A stretch of 64,000 nt of DNA from Desulforamulus ferrireducens (GCF_002005145.1 NZ_CP019698.1:1426001-1490000), one strand, 5' to 3'; positions 52,092 to 61,663 are shown, counted from the stretch's first letter. Made by a program: numbers and translations. The notes: a model not told the origin generated them from the letters alone.

Positions 52092-52278
52092 GGTATCCTC
52101 CTACAGGTTTAAAAAATAAACTGAATATTTATAAAAGCCCATTCGAAATGAATTTTCGTTCATAGGTTGCAAAAACCTTTTATCTAAAAGATTAAATATT
52201 TATTACAAATTTCTAACTGGGATGAGAGTGGAAAATATGTTCAGGTGCTATTGACTTCCATTTAAAGTCAATTTACTA

Positions 52279-52312
52279 TATGATAAAATGAATCGATATT
52301 CATTTTATCATA
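52279..52312. promoter_or_regulatory. 34-bp perfect inverted repeat before the MenA-like gene
   Basis: 15-bp arms (52279-52293 TATGATAAAATGAAT, 52298-52312 ATTCATTTTATCATA) around CGAT. It runs into the AAGGAGG ribosome-binding site at 52312-52318. An ATG inside it (52288) is in frame but lacks a binding site. Could be an operator or an mRNA hairpin next to the ribosome-binding site. Confidence 0.6.
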
Positions 52313-52326
52313 AGGAGGGGGGAGTG

Positions 52327-53217
52327 GTGATTAAGACCTGGTTTTTAGCCCTAAGGCCTTGGTCTTTTACAGCCGCGGTAGTGCCGGTAACTCTGGGGTC
52401 AGTGTTGGCATGGCATCATGGTTATGGCGATTTTTCATTATTTGTTCTTACTCTTATTGGGGGTATATTATTGCAAGCCGGAACAAATCTAATCAATACC
52501 TATGGGGATTATATTGCCGGAGTTGATACTCCGGAGTCTGCCTTAACCTGTCCTCAACTGGTTAAAAATCAACTAAAACCTCACCAGATGAAAATGGCTG
52601 GCATTGGGGCTTTTTTGGGGGCAGCTTTGTTTGGTAGTTATTTAGTGTATTTACGGGGTTGGCCCATATTATTATTGGGTAGTATTGGCATTATTTTTGG
52701 CTATACCTATACTTTAGGACCAAAACCATATAAATATGCTGGCTTAGGTTCTATCATGGTTTTCTTTTTAATGGGGCCATTAATGGTTAGCGGGGCATAT
52801 TATGTGCAGACTGGATTTTTCGATTGGCTAGCCTTTTGGGTTTCTTTACCCATTGGTTTTCTGGTAGCCGGTATTTTACACGCCAATGATTTGCGAGATG
52901 TTAACTTTGATTATCGGGCAGGGATTAAGACCTTAGCTCTGATTTTGGGCTGGGATAAAGGTTTCCTACTACACTACTTATTAAATATTGGTGCTTTTTT
53001 GTCGCTTTTAATTTTGTTAGGTACTAATAAATTACCTTTTACAGCCATCCTACCTTTGCTACTTATTCCGCAGTTAGTTAGTATTATTAAAAAGACACGG
53101 GCATCCTGGCAGGGTAATCAGGAGTGTTTAATTATGCTTGAAGCCAATGCCGCAAAGCTTCATATGCAGTTTGGTTTATTATTTATTGGGGGTTTTTTGT
53201 TGGAATTTATCTTTTAG
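52327..53217 (+). CDS. MenA/UbiA-family prenyltransferase
   Basis: About 296 residues with eight to nine membrane helices. The two Asp-rich motifs are present: NLINTYGDYIAGVD (about 60-73) and NDLRDVNFDYRAG (about 188-200). This is the pattern of 1,4-dihydroxy-2-naphthoate prenyltransferase (menaquinone synthesis), fitting the menaquinone-linked hydrogenase and DsrMK. No other men genes are near, so a different aromatic substrate is possible. Starts at GTG 52324 or 52327; AAGGAGG at 52312-52318 gives best spacing to 52327. Confidence 0.8.
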   Translation: MIKTWFLALRPWSFTAAVVPVTLGSVLAWHHGYGDFSLFVLTLIGGILLQAGTNLINTYGDYIAGVDTPESALTCPQLVKNQLKPHQMKMAGIGAFLGAALFGSYLVYLRGWPILLLGSIGIIFGYTYTLGPKPYKYAGLGSIMVFFLMGPLMVSGAYYVQTGFFDWLAFWVSLPIGFLVAGILHANDLRDVNFDYRAGIKTLALILGWDKGFLLHYLLNIGAFLSLLILLGTNKLPFTAILPLLLIPQLVSIIKKTRASWQGNQECLIMLEANAAKLHMQFGLLFIGGFLLEFIF

Positions 53218-53228
53218 GGGGATAGTAT

Positions 53229-53855
53229 GTGCAACACAGTAGAATAAGGAACGGTCATATTCTTATTACCATTGCCCTAGCCGTTGTATTCTGGTATATA
53301 ACCTTCTCGGCCAAGCTATTTAACTTTTGGCTTTCCATGGGGGTAGCGGCTACCACCTTGGCTATCCTGGCCATAATCTGGGGAGGTTTTCCATATCATA
53401 GAGAACAACTTAATCTGAGATGCATTGTCATAGGAGTGGGTTCCGCTCTCCTGTTATATTTGATTTTTTTTGTGGGGAATTACTTGTCTCAATTAATGTT
53501 TAACTTCGCTCAGCCGCAAATTTCATCCATCTATCAAATCCGCTCCCAGGCAGAAGCTATTGTGATTACCTTAGTCTTACTTTTTATTACCAGTCCGGGC
53601 GAAGAAATTTTTTGGCGGAACTTTTTACAAAGATGGTCAATGCAAAGATTTGGTGGATTTATTGGTTGGCTAATGGCAGCGGGGATTTATGCCGGTGTAC
53701 ATATAGCTTCTGGCAACTTTATGCTGACCATGGCTGCTCTCACAGCCGGCTTGTTTTGGGGATATATCTACTGGAAAGAAAGAAATACTCTCATGGTAAC
53801 CATATCCCATGCTATTTGGACAACCAGCATATTTGTCTTTTATCCCCTAATGTAG
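53229..53855 (+). CDS. CPBP-family intramembrane protease
   Basis: 208 residues, about six helices. The CAAX-protease/bacteriocin-processing (Abi) motifs are present: SPGEEIFWRNFLQRW (EExxxR), GVHI and ISHAIW. Start GTG 53229, preceded by AGGGGG, 11 bp after the prenyltransferase stop, so likely one operon. Substrate unknown. Confidence 0.85.
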   Translation: MQHSRIRNGHILITIALAVVFWYITFSAKLFNFWLSMGVAATTLAILAIIWGGFPYHREQLNLRCIVIGVGSALLLYLIFFVGNYLSQLMFNFAQPQISSIYQIRSQAEAIVITLVLLFITSPGEEIFWRNFLQRWSMQRFGGFIGWLMAAGIYAGVHIASGNFMLTMAALTAGLFWGYIYWKERNTLMVTISHAIWTTSIFVFYPLM

Positions 53856-53870
53856 ATTTCCTATGTAGCG

Positions 53871-53909
53871 CAGGCAATTTCCCTTTGGCAATTGCCTGTT
53901 TGTTTTTTA
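53871..53909 (+). terminator. Terminator after the prenyltransferase-CPBP operon
   Basis: 9-bp perfect stem CAGGCAATT (53871-53879) / AATTGCCTG (53890-53898), then TTTGTTTTTT. Confidence 0.85.
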
Positions 53910-54014
53910 TGCCTTTTTTAGCTAAAAATTGCCCATTGGATAAATAATAAGATATAATTGAAACATTCTATGAAAGCAAAATTATGGCAAGTGCGACCCA
54001 ATGGAGGTGTAACT

Positions 54015-55688
54015 ATGAAAAAAGAACTTTTTATAGAAGTAATACCCCTGGGAGGACTGGGTGAAATTGGTAAAAACATGACGGCAGTTAAGTACCAGGA
54101 TGAGATAATTCTTATTGATTGTGGGATGGCCTTTCCTGAAGATGAACTGATGGGTATAGATCTTGTATTGCCGGATTATACCTATCTGCTGGACAATCGG
54201 GACAAGGTGTTGGCAGTGCTGTTAACCCATGGCCATGAAGACCACATTGGTGGCTTACCCTATTTCCTAAAGCAAATTAATGTGCCGGTGTACGGCTCCC
54301 GACTGGCCCTGGGCTTGGTGGGACATAAATTAAAAGAACACCATATGGAAAAGGATGCACAACTTAAAACAGTTAAACCCCGGGACATTGTATCTATTGG
54401 CTCCTTTAAAGTGGAATTTATCCGGGTCTCCCACAGTATCCCGGATGCCATGGCTTTGGCTATTCATACTCCCCAGGGTGTTGTGGTGCACACCGGGGAT
54501 TTTAAAATAGATCATACACCGGTGGACGGGGATGTTATAGATTTACATAGATTTGCCTCTCTGGGCGAACAAGGGGTACTGCTTTTGATGTCCGATAGCA
54601 CCAATGTGGAGCGGGAAGGTTACACCTTTTCCGAACGACTGGTGGGCAAATCTTTTGAAGAGTATTTTGCGGCAGCAGAAGAAAGAATTATCATAGCTTC
54701 CTTTGCTTCTAACATTCATCGCTTACAGCAGGTAATTTATGCGGCAGAGAAGTATGGACGGCAGTTGGCAGTAGCTGGCCGCAGTATGGTAACTGTGTTA
54801 ACCGTAGCCAGTGAGTTGGGCTACCTGAAGATTCCGGAAGGTATGTTAATTGACTTGGATGAGGTAGACAAGCTACCTAATAATAAAGTGGTTATTCTTA
54901 CCACCGGTAGCCAGGGGGAACCAATGTCGGCCTTAACCCGCATGGCCTTTGGCGACCACAGACAGTTGGCTGTGATGCCCGGTGATACAGTAATTATTTC
55001 GGCAACACCCATTCCTGGTAATGAAAAATCCGTTTCTCGGAATATCAATCAGCTCTTTAAAATGGGGGCGAAAGTAATCTATGAAGGAAATTCTGATATT
55101 CATGTTTCTGGACACCCCAGCCAGGAAGAACTGAAACTTATTATTAACCTTTTACGTCCCCAATATTTTCTGCCGGTACATGGGGAATATCGTATGTTAA
55201 AGAAACATGCTGAGTTGGCTCAACAACTAGGTATTCCGGCGGAGAACACCTTTGTGGGGGAAATTGGTCAAGTCTTTGCCTTTAACCGTCGTCATGGCAG
55301 AATGGTAGGGCGTGTGCCGGCCGGGAGGGTGCTGGTGGATGGCTTAGGAGTTGGGGACGTTGGTAATATTGTTCTGCGTGATCGTCGGGACATGGCTCAG
55401 GATGGCATTTTAATTGTGGTGGTGACCATGGACAAAAATACTCACCAGGTGTTGGCAGGGCCAGACATTGTATCCAGGGGCTTTGTTTATGTGCGAGAGG
55501 CGGAAGCCTTAATGGGAGAGGCCCGCCAGAAAGTGATTGCTGCCCTGCAGAAATGCAGCGATCAGGGGAAAAGCGGCTGGAGCTATATTAAACAGGAGAT
55601 TAAAAGTGCCCTGGGTAAGTTCCTCTTTGATCATACCCATCGCCGCCCAATCATTTTGCCCATTATTATGGAAGTAGATAAAAGCTAA
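54015..55688 (+). CDS. rnj: Ribonuclease J
   Basis: 557 residues from ATG 54015 (GGAGGTG upstream). Metallo-beta-lactamase/beta-CASP enzyme: IPLGGLGEIGKNMTAVKY at the start, metal site LTHGHEDHIGG, SDSTNVEREG, the beta-CASP block with SGHPSQEELKLIINLLRPQYFLPVHGEYR, and the C-terminal domain. It carries out 5'-3' exo- and endonucleolytic RNA decay and processing in Firmicutes. A single gene; the frame's extra upstream 57 bp lacks a start signal. Confidence 0.94.
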   Translation: MKKELFIEVIPLGGLGEIGKNMTAVKYQDEIILIDCGMAFPEDELMGIDLVLPDYTYLLDNRDKVLAVLLTHGHEDHIGGLPYFLKQINVPVYGSRLALGLVGHKLKEHHMEKDAQLKTVKPRDIVSIGSFKVEFIRVSHSIPDAMALAIHTPQGVVVHTGDFKIDHTPVDGDVIDLHRFASLGEQGVLLLMSDSTNVEREGYTFSERLVGKSFEEYFAAAEERIIIASFASNIHRLQQVIYAAEKYGRQLAVAGRSMVTVLTVASELGYLKIPEGMLIDLDEVDKLPNNKVVILTTGSQGEPMSALTRMAFGDHRQLAVMPGDTVIISATPIPGNEKSVSRNINQLFKMGAKVIYEGNSDIHVSGHPSQEELKLIINLLRPQYFLPVHGEYRMLKKHAELAQQLGIPAENTFVGEIGQVFAFNRRHGRMVGRVPAGRVLVDGLGVGDVGNIVLRDRRDMAQDGILIVVVTMDKNTHQVLAGPDIVSRGFVYVREAEALMGEARQKVIAALQKCSDQGKSGWSYIKQEIKSALGKFLFDHTHRRPIILPIIMEVDKS

Positions 55689-55706
55689 GGGTTGATAAAT
55701 ATTAGA

Positions 55707-55736
55707 GCTGCCTGCTTAGGCGGCTTTATTCTTTTT
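55707..55736 (+). terminator. Terminator of the RNase J gene
   Basis: Stem GCTGCCT (55707-55713) / AGGCGGC (55718-55724) with GCTT loop, followed by TTTATTCTTTTT. Confidence 0.8.
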
Positions 55737-55904
55737 CTTGCTGATGCTCCTGCCTTTGCCTTTACTTTATTATGTAATTATCTCTTTATTTATAGAAGGA
55801 ATTAGGTCGGCTTGAACGAACAGATTATTTTAGAAAAAGATATTAACCTTCCTATAAGGAGATTGATACCTTGGTTACCACATCAGCCAACAGCTCTACC
55901 CTAA

Positions 55905-56423
55905 TCGAAAAAATTTTCAATAACACCCACCTCCAATTCAATCATTACGGAATTTTTATCCCTGGCCAGAAACAAACCCAGCGATTTAGAAATAAACAAC
56001 TTGAACTTAATCATCGAGGAAATGTACCCTTTAATTCAGGCAGATGCCCTTAATTCAAATATTAACCTGTCATTAAAGGTAAATACGGTTCCCGATATCT
56101 TTCTTAACAAAAGAGAAATACGGCAACTAATACTGAATTTAGTCAAGAATGGTATGGAAGCCATGCCAAAGGGAGGTACTGTTTTAATCAAGACATTTAC
56201 CACAGAAGAGCAGGTAGTACTGGCAATCTGCGATGAGGGACCTGGTATAGACAATGCTATACTTGATAAACTGGGTACTCCCTTTTTTACCACCAAGGAA
56301 AACGGTACCGGCCTAGGCTTAGCAACTTGTTATAACATAGCGGAACGAAATAATGCCAAAATAGATGTAGAAACCGGTCCATCAGGGACCACCTTTTATG
56401 TTAAATTTAATAAACTAAATTAG
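55905..56423 (+). pseudogene. Truncated sensor histidine kinase (C-terminal half)
   Basis: The frame opens after a stop at 55902-55904 and reads IITEFLSLARNKPSDLEINNLNLIIEEMYPLIQADAL, the second half of a HisKA helix pair, then a complete HATPase domain (N-box NLVKNGMEAM, DEGPGI, GTGLGL). The sensor part and phosphorylated His are absent and no start with a ribosome-binding site is visible. The sequence is strongly similar to the C-terminus of the kinase at 50628-52091. A decayed duplicate or recombination relic. Confidence 0.75.
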
Positions 56424-56482
56424 AGGAATGGCAGGCTTGGATATGGTTTACTCTTTTCAAGACTGCCGTTCCTCTAATTATT
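56420..56482 (+). terminator. Terminator of the truncated kinase
   Basis: 15-bp stem, two mismatches at most (56420-56434 TTAGAGGAATGGCAG; 56463-56477 CTGCCGTTCCTCTAA), then TTATTTTC. Confidence 0.75.
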
Positions 56483-56568
56483 TTCTGGCATTAATTTAGA
56501 CTACAAAAAATTAAGTTATTATAACTTATACTTGATATGATTCAAAAAAAGTTATAAGGGGTAATCAA

Positions 56569-57225
56569 ATGGAATGGGATATTTTAAATATCATCGCCAT
56601 TGTTGCCTTTGCTTTCAGCGGGGCTATCGTAGCTTTAGAGGAAAAGTATGATATTTTTGGTGTCTATGTCTTAGGCTTAGCTGCCTCCTTTGGGGGAGGT
56701 ATTATCCGTAATGTTCTAATTGGTGTTCCCGTAATTCCCCTATGGGAACAGGGGTTTTTACTAAAAACCGCTTTGTTTGCCATTACTATAATTTACCTAC
56801 TGCCAAAGAGATGGTTAAAATCTTGGAACCGCTGGAATGATTTCTTCGATGCCATTGGTTTAGGAGCCTTTACCATTCAAGGTGCTCTCTATGGTATTGC
56901 TTTGCAGCTTCCCCCAGGGGGTATCATACTTTGTTCTGTGGCGACTGGTGCCGGTGGTGGCCTGCTTAGGGATATCCTGGCCCGGCGCAGACCTATGATT
57001 TTGCACCAGGGGATTTATGCCCTATGGGCGTTGTTGGCGGGTTTGCTGTTGGGTTTTGGCTTTATTCAAAGCAATAATCCAGTTCAATTGTATCTGCTAT
57101 TTTTGGTCATTATCCTCCTGCGTATTTTCTCAATCATCTACCAATGGCATTTAAGAATTCGTAACCTTGAAAATACCACCAGTCTTCCTATTGTACAAGA
57201 TAGTATAAAGAAAGCTGAATATTAA
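56569..57225 (+). CDS. TRIC-type (UPF0126/YicG) cation channel-like membrane protein
   Basis: 218 residues, seven helices with internal two-fold repeat: AFAFSGAIVALEEKYDIFGVYVLGLAASFGGGIIRNVLIG, and FFDAIGLGAFTIQGALYGI...VATGAGGGLLRDILARRRP. The glycine-rich GGGxxRD/N elements are the hallmark of bacterial TRIC channels. Probably a monovalent cation channel. Single gene with a strong terminator. Confidence 0.88.
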   Translation: MEWDILNIIAIVAFAFSGAIVALEEKYDIFGVYVLGLAASFGGGIIRNVLIGVPVIPLWEQGFLLKTALFAITIIYLLPKRWLKSWNRWNDFFDAIGLGAFTIQGALYGIALQLPPGGIILCSVATGAGGGLLRDILARRRPMILHQGIYALWALLAGLLLGFGFIQSNNPVQLYLLFLVIILLRIFSIIYQWHLRIRNLENTTSLPIVQDSIKKAEY

Positions 57226-57264
57226 CCTAGAAGCGGGCCTCTCTAAGCAAGGCCCGCTTCTAGG
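57226..57264. terminator. Hairpin terminator after the TRIC gene
   Basis: 15-bp perfect stem (57226-57240 CCTAGAAGCGGGCCT; 57250-57264 AGGCCCGCTTCTAGG) one base after the stop codon. Confidence 0.75.
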
Positions 57265-57393
57265 TATCCTGACAGGTAAATTTAACTGACTTACCCTTGT
57301 TTAAGGACCATTGTGTACCACAATGGTAAAGGATATTCAGTAACTTTTGTTGAACAATTAAATACTACCTATTATTTTCAGGGGGAGTCAACA

Positions 57394-58494
57394 ATGATTT
57401 CCAAGGCAGCGTTTTGTAAACCCTCGGGACTGGAAAGCTGGCGAAATTTCCTTAATGGTCTACAGGAAGAAAGCACCCATGGTATTTTTTTAATGGTAGC
57501 GGAAAACACCTTTTTTGATTATACAATACTACAGCCATTGTTCAAAGAATATAAGACGTTAATTTTTGGTGGAATTTTTCCCGGTGTTATTTTTGAGGAT
57601 GATTATTATATAGAGGGAGTCATCGGTTGTAGTATAGGGCAGCCAATTCACTTGGAGGCAATACAATCCTTGGAGCAGTTTGTACCCAGTAATGACACCC
57701 AAGGCTCAATGCTAATCTTAGTTGACGGACGTACCTACCACATAGCCAACTTTTTATACAAAATCTTTGAAACCTCGGGCAATGGTCGGGGATTTATAGG
57801 TGGTGGAGCAGGGAGCCTCCACAATCAACAACAGCCTGTTTTGTTTTCCCAGGAAGGATGGCTGGAGCAGGGTGCTATCATTGTCAGGACAACTAGCTTT
57901 ATTGGAGTGGGAGTCGGCCATGGTTGGCAACCGATGTTTGGTCCTTTGGTAGTGAACAGTTCTGAAGGTAATGAGATAAAGGAGATTAATTGGCAGAAGG
58001 CCTTTCCCTATTATCAGCAGCTTCTCTGGGAGAAAGAAAAGGTGCGGGTAGAACAGGCTAATTTCTTTGCAGTGGCGAAAAATTATCCCTTTGGGATGGT
58101 TAAGATGGATGGGAGTATCATCGTGCGTGACCCTATCCGGGTTGAAGAAAACGGTTCCATAATTCTCGTAGGGGAGATGCCACAAAATTCCATCATCATG
58201 CTTTTGCATGGTGATAAAAAACATTTAATTAGTGCTGCGGGTGAAGCCGTTGAGCAGGCTTTGACCAGATATTTTGAACTTACCAATAATAAAGGTAAAT
58301 ATGTTTTGATGGTGGATTGTATTTCCAGGGCACTTTTTCTAGGAGAGGATTTTCAAAAAGAACTAAGGCTTATTCGACAGCGTATTCCAAAGGGCATACC
58401 TTTAATTGGTTTTTTAAGTTTTGGCGAGATAGGTTCCAACGGCGACAAGTACCTGGAGTTTTATAATAAGACTACTGTGGTGGGAGTCCTATAA
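57394..58494 (+). CDS. FIST-domain sensor protein
   Basis: 366 residues from ATG 57394 (GGGGGAG upstream). FIST N domain (about 20-220; the block GNGRGFIGGGAGSL and IVRTTSFIGVGVGHGWQPMFGP are typical) and FIST C domain (about 235-355; GKYVLMVDCISRALFLG, GIPLIGFLSFGEIG). FIST domains are thought to bind small ligands such as amino acids and pass signals to partner enzymes. It overlaps the following gene at TAATG, so it was probably the input partner of the GGDEF-EAL protein. Confidence 0.88.
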   Translation: MISKAAFCKPSGLESWRNFLNGLQEESTHGIFLMVAENTFFDYTILQPLFKEYKTLIFGGIFPGVIFEDDYYIEGVIGCSIGQPIHLEAIQSLEQFVPSNDTQGSMLILVDGRTYHIANFLYKIFETSGNGRGFIGGGAGSLHNQQQPVLFSQEGWLEQGAIIVRTTSFIGVGVGHGWQPMFGPLVVNSSEGNEIKEINWQKAFPYYQQLLWEKEKVRVEQANFFAVAKNYPFGMVKMDGSIIVRDPIRVEENGSIILVGEMPQNSIIMLLHGDKKHLISAAGEAVEQALTRYFELTNNKGKYVLMVDCISRALFLGEDFQKELRLIRQRIPKGIPLIGFLSFGEIGSNGDKYLEFYNKTTVVGVL

Positions 58495-59884
58495 TGATGA
58501 ATGCGCACATACTGGATATGACAAGAAAATTATCCCTTTCTTATGAAATAGCTCTCTCCATAGGTGGTAGCTTAGATCTTGGGGAGATGATGAAAAGGTT
58601 TTTAAAAACTGTGGTTCGTAAGGGGGAAGCCTACCGGGGATTGGTCTGGTTGTTAGACGGGGAAGAGCCAACATTGGTGAGTGCGGTGGGCTCTTGACCG
58701 TGGAAAAAGCCAAGGAGGGGCATCAAAGCGCCCTATTGCTGATGGATCTTGATAATTTTAAGCTGGTTAACGATACCCTGGGGCATACTGCCGGTGATGA
58801 AGTATTAGTGCAATTTGCCAGGATTCTCAAGAAAAACATTAGGGATTGGGATTTCCTAGCTCGTATTGGTGGTGATGAATTTGCCGTCATTATTGAAGAC
58901 ATCGGGCAGGATGAAGTTCTTCAACTGGCGGATAGAATTAGGAAAGCGGTCTATGAAAATGAAGTGATAATTGCCGACACTACTAAGCTTAACCTATCCA
59001 TCAGTATCGGTATTGTTTTAATAAATGGTGCTTTGGATTATCAAAAAATTCTTTCCAAAGCGGATACTGCACTTTATAAAGCCAAGGAAGAAGGCCGCAA
59101 TAAGGTTGCCTTTCTGGATTATCATGACGATGATTCGCTGGAATTTATTCAGATAAATCGCCGTATTAAGGAAATTAAACAGGCCCTGCGGGAAGAACGG
59201 TTAATTTTACACTATCAACCCGTAGTTAGCCTGCGTGAGGGGGAAATTATACATTATGAAGCCTTAGTGCGGTTGAAGGATGAAAACAATGAATTATTAT
59301 ATCCCGATGAATTTATTCCTGTGGCCGAACGTTTTGGCTTGATGGTGGAGATTGACCATTGGGTGGTCAAAGCTGCATTAAGGAAGTTGGTGGAATTTCC
59401 CAATATTAAGGTATTTGTTAATTTATCAGCAGTGACCTTATTGAACTCCCAATTATTGCTAAATATTGAGAAAGATATAATACATAGCGGTATTGATCCC
59501 AGCAGATTGGGGTTTGAAATCACAGAGACCTCTGCTATGAAAGATTTAGCTGTTACCGAGAGATGGCTACGTAGGCTTAAGGAAATTGGTTGCCAGTTTG
59601 CTTTGGATGATTTTGGCACCGGCTTCTCTTCCTTTTCCTACCTAATGAACCTCTCGGTGGACTATATTAAAATTGACGGGTCCTTTGTCAAAAACATAAA
59701 TGACAACCCGGCGCATTTTACTCTGGTATATGCCATGACTAAAGTGGCTCATGCCTTTGGGAAACAAACCATTGCCGAGTATGTGGAAAATGAAGATATT
59801 GCCAACACCCTGCGAGAACTAAAGATAACCTGTGGTCAAGGGTATTATTTTGGGAAACCGGCTGAAATCCTTGAGTTTGACTGA
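58494..59884 (+). pseudogene. GAF-GGDEF-EAL c-di-GMP enzyme gene broken by internal deletion
   Basis: The gene starts at ATG 58494 and reads about 67 residues of a GAF-like N-terminus (LSLSYEIALSIGGSLDLGEMMKRFLKTVVRKGEAYRGLVWLL) before a stop at 58695-58697. In another frame from 58694 the sequence resumes inside a GGDEF domain (EKAKEGHQSALLLMDLDNFKLVNDTLGH) with RIGGDEF and a full EAL domain (YEALVRL, DDFGTGFSS). The rest of GAF and the first part of GGDEF (the LTGLxNR segment) are missing. There is no ribosome-binding site for the second part. Once a bifunctional cyclase/phosphodiesterase coupled to FIST. Confidence 0.75.
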
Positions 59885-59913
59885 CTAAGCATGGCCTAGC
59901 AATACTTTCTTTT

Positions 59914-59944
59914 AGGAGCAGTTACAAACGCTGCTCCTTTTTTT
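59914..59944 (+). terminator. Terminator after the GGDEF-EAL gene
   Basis: Stem GGAGCAG (59915-59921) / CTGCTCC (59931-59937) followed by seven T. Confidence 0.85.
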
Positions 59945-59995
59945 ATTTATAATACTGGTTATTAAGGACAAAATAATCCTTACGAGGTGATGTAT

Positions 59996-60664
59996 TTGCT
60001 TTGGAGGGTTCTTTTAATTGTGGTTATTTTGGCTTGTCCAAGGCTTGGTTGGGCGGAGGAAAGCTTAGGTCGCATTGTGATAGATCCTGGACACGGTGGT
60101 TATGATCCCGGTGCCATGCGCAAGGGGATTACAGAAAAACAAATCAATCTAGAAATTGCCCAGGAAATTAAAAAAATACTGGTGGAGAATAATGTTGAGG
60201 TTCTGTTAACCAGGGAAGGGGATTATAACCATGCCATTATTGGACTGCATGGCAAGGAGGCTAAAAAATACGATTTTGAACGAAGAATTCAAATGGCTAA
60301 AAGTTTTAATGCCGATGCCATGATTAGTATTCATGTTAATGTGGGCCGTCAAAAATGCTCCGGTCCCGAAGCATTTTACTATCCCAAATCTGCTCCAGGC
60401 AAATTATTGGCCCAAAAAATTCAGGAGCAATTGCATCAAATCCCCAATATTAATCGGCGACAGGTAAAAACAGGAAGATACTATTTGTTAACCCATACGG
60501 ATATGCCCTGCGTGATTGTGGAAACAGGTTTTATCGACAACCCTGAGGAGAGGGAAAGGCTGTTAGAGCCCAGATATCGTCAAATGCTCGCGGCAGCTAT
60601 TGCCCAGGGTATTATTGAATATCTGCAAACAAAGGATGAAGAGCCACAGGACAATGTTAGTTAA
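59996..60664 (+). CDS. cwlD: N-acetylmuramoyl-L-alanine amidase CwlD
   Basis: About 222 residues. A signal peptide (LLIVVILACPRLGWAEE) precedes an Amidase_3 domain with zinc ligands in IDPGHGGYDPGA, E in the KQINLEIA helix, and ISIHVN, and the catalytic Glu in VIVETGFIDNPEE. CwlD makes muramic-delta-lactam in spore cortex peptidoglycan. The SD-like GAGG at 59984-59987 is directly against the ATG at 59990, so the TTG at 59996 (8 nt spacing) is the likelier start. Confidence 0.88.
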   Translation: MLWRVLLIVVILACPRLGWAEESLGRIVIDPGHGGYDPGAMRKGITEKQINLEIAQEIKKILVENNVEVLLTREGDYNHAIIGLHGKEAKKYDFERRIQMAKSFNADAMISIHVNVGRQKCSGPEAFYYPKSAPGKLLAQKIQEQLHQIPNINRRQVKTGRYYLLTHTDMPCVIVETGFIDNPEERERLLEPRYRQMLAAAIAQGIIEYLQTKDEEPQDNVS

Positions 60665-60678
60665 ATGGGGGAGATTAC

Positions 60679-61596
60679 GTGAAAGAGACCCAGCAAATCT
60701 CAGAAAGGCTTTTTGCAGAAATATTAGAAAAGATGGCAAATTCCCCTCACAATATATATTCTCTCCTGATAGAATTGGCTAACAATATCAATGAAGTGTT
60801 ATGGATTTGGGGACGAGGCAAGGTAATATATGTTAGTCCTGCCTATGAAAGAATTTGGGGGCGCAGTTCCCAGGAACTTTATCAAACTATTGAACCTCTT
60901 TTGTCCTCCATTCATGACGAGGATCGGGATAGAATAATTGAATCCTTTTCAAGGGTTGGCGATCAAAACATAGGCTATATTAGCGAAGAATTTCGTATTA
61001 TTAGAGCCGATGGGAGTCTGCGCTGGATTTTAACGAAAGCATTCCCTGTTTACGGTGAAAAGGGAGAGTTGCTGTTTTCCACAGGTATCGCCGAGGACAT
61101 TACTGAACGAAAGAGGATGGAAGAGTCATTAAAGTATCAAAGTATGCATGATGCTCTAACCGGTCTTTATAACCGGGCTTATTTTCAGGAAGAAATGCAG
61201 CGCATGGACAACATGCGTGACAATCCTGTGGGACTTTTAATCATAGATATGGATGGGCTGAAAACCGTCAATGATCGCCTGGGGCACCTCCAGGGGGATC
61301 AATTGATTAAAGATGCTGCCCAATTACTAAAATCATGCTTTAGAAAAAACGATGTAGTAGCTCGTATAGGGGGAGACGAATTTGCCGTCATATTACCTCG
61401 TACCACCCCTGAAGCCTTACTTGACTCGGTAAAAAGAATTCAAAATAAGGTGGCAGAATATAATAGGCAAAATGAAATACACATGGGTTTATCCATTGGC
61501 CAAGCTATCCGTTTGGACGCATCGAAAGGGATGTTAGAATTATATAAGGAGGCAGACGATATCATGTATGCCAATAAGCCTAAGATTCGCCGTTAG
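60679..61596 (+). CDS. PAS-GGDEF diguanylate cyclase
   Basis: 305 residues. PAS fold (about 30-145, VIYVSPAYERIWGRSSQELY and a PAC segment ending GIAEDITERKRMEE), then a complete GGDEF domain: HDALTGLYNRAYFQEEM, DMDGLKTVNDRLGHLQGD, RIGGDEFAVILPR. The active site is intact, so it should make c-di-GMP. Starts with GTG, GGGGAG upstream, 14 bp after cwlD, so possibly one transcript. Confidence 0.9.
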   Translation: MKETQQISERLFAEILEKMANSPHNIYSLLIELANNINEVLWIWGRGKVIYVSPAYERIWGRSSQELYQTIEPLLSSIHDEDRDRIIESFSRVGDQNIGYISEEFRIIRADGSLRWILTKAFPVYGEKGELLFSTGIAEDITERKRMEESLKYQSMHDALTGLYNRAYFQEEMQRMDNMRDNPVGLLIIDMDGLKTVNDRLGHLQGDQLIKDAAQLLKSCFRKNDVVARIGGDEFAVILPRTTPEALLDSVKRIQNKVAEYNRQNEIHMGLSIGQAIRLDASKGMLELYKEADDIMYANKPKIRR

Positions 61597-61637
61597 GTAA
61601 GGGCTAATAAACAGACTAACTGTTTTTTCGTCAAACT

Positions 61638-61663
61638 GGCATCATTTTTTGGTGCCTTTTTTT
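61638..61663 (+). terminator. Terminator of the diguanylate cyclase gene
   Basis: Stem GGCA/TGCC extended by wobble pairs (61638-61656), followed by seven T. It overlaps the 3' end of the convergent gene. Confidence 0.75.

Noticed and set aside
52288-52326. N-terminal extension of the MenA-like protein from ATG 52288
   Set aside because: This ATG lies inside the 34-bp palindrome and upstream of the AAGGAGG site, so it cannot be the start.
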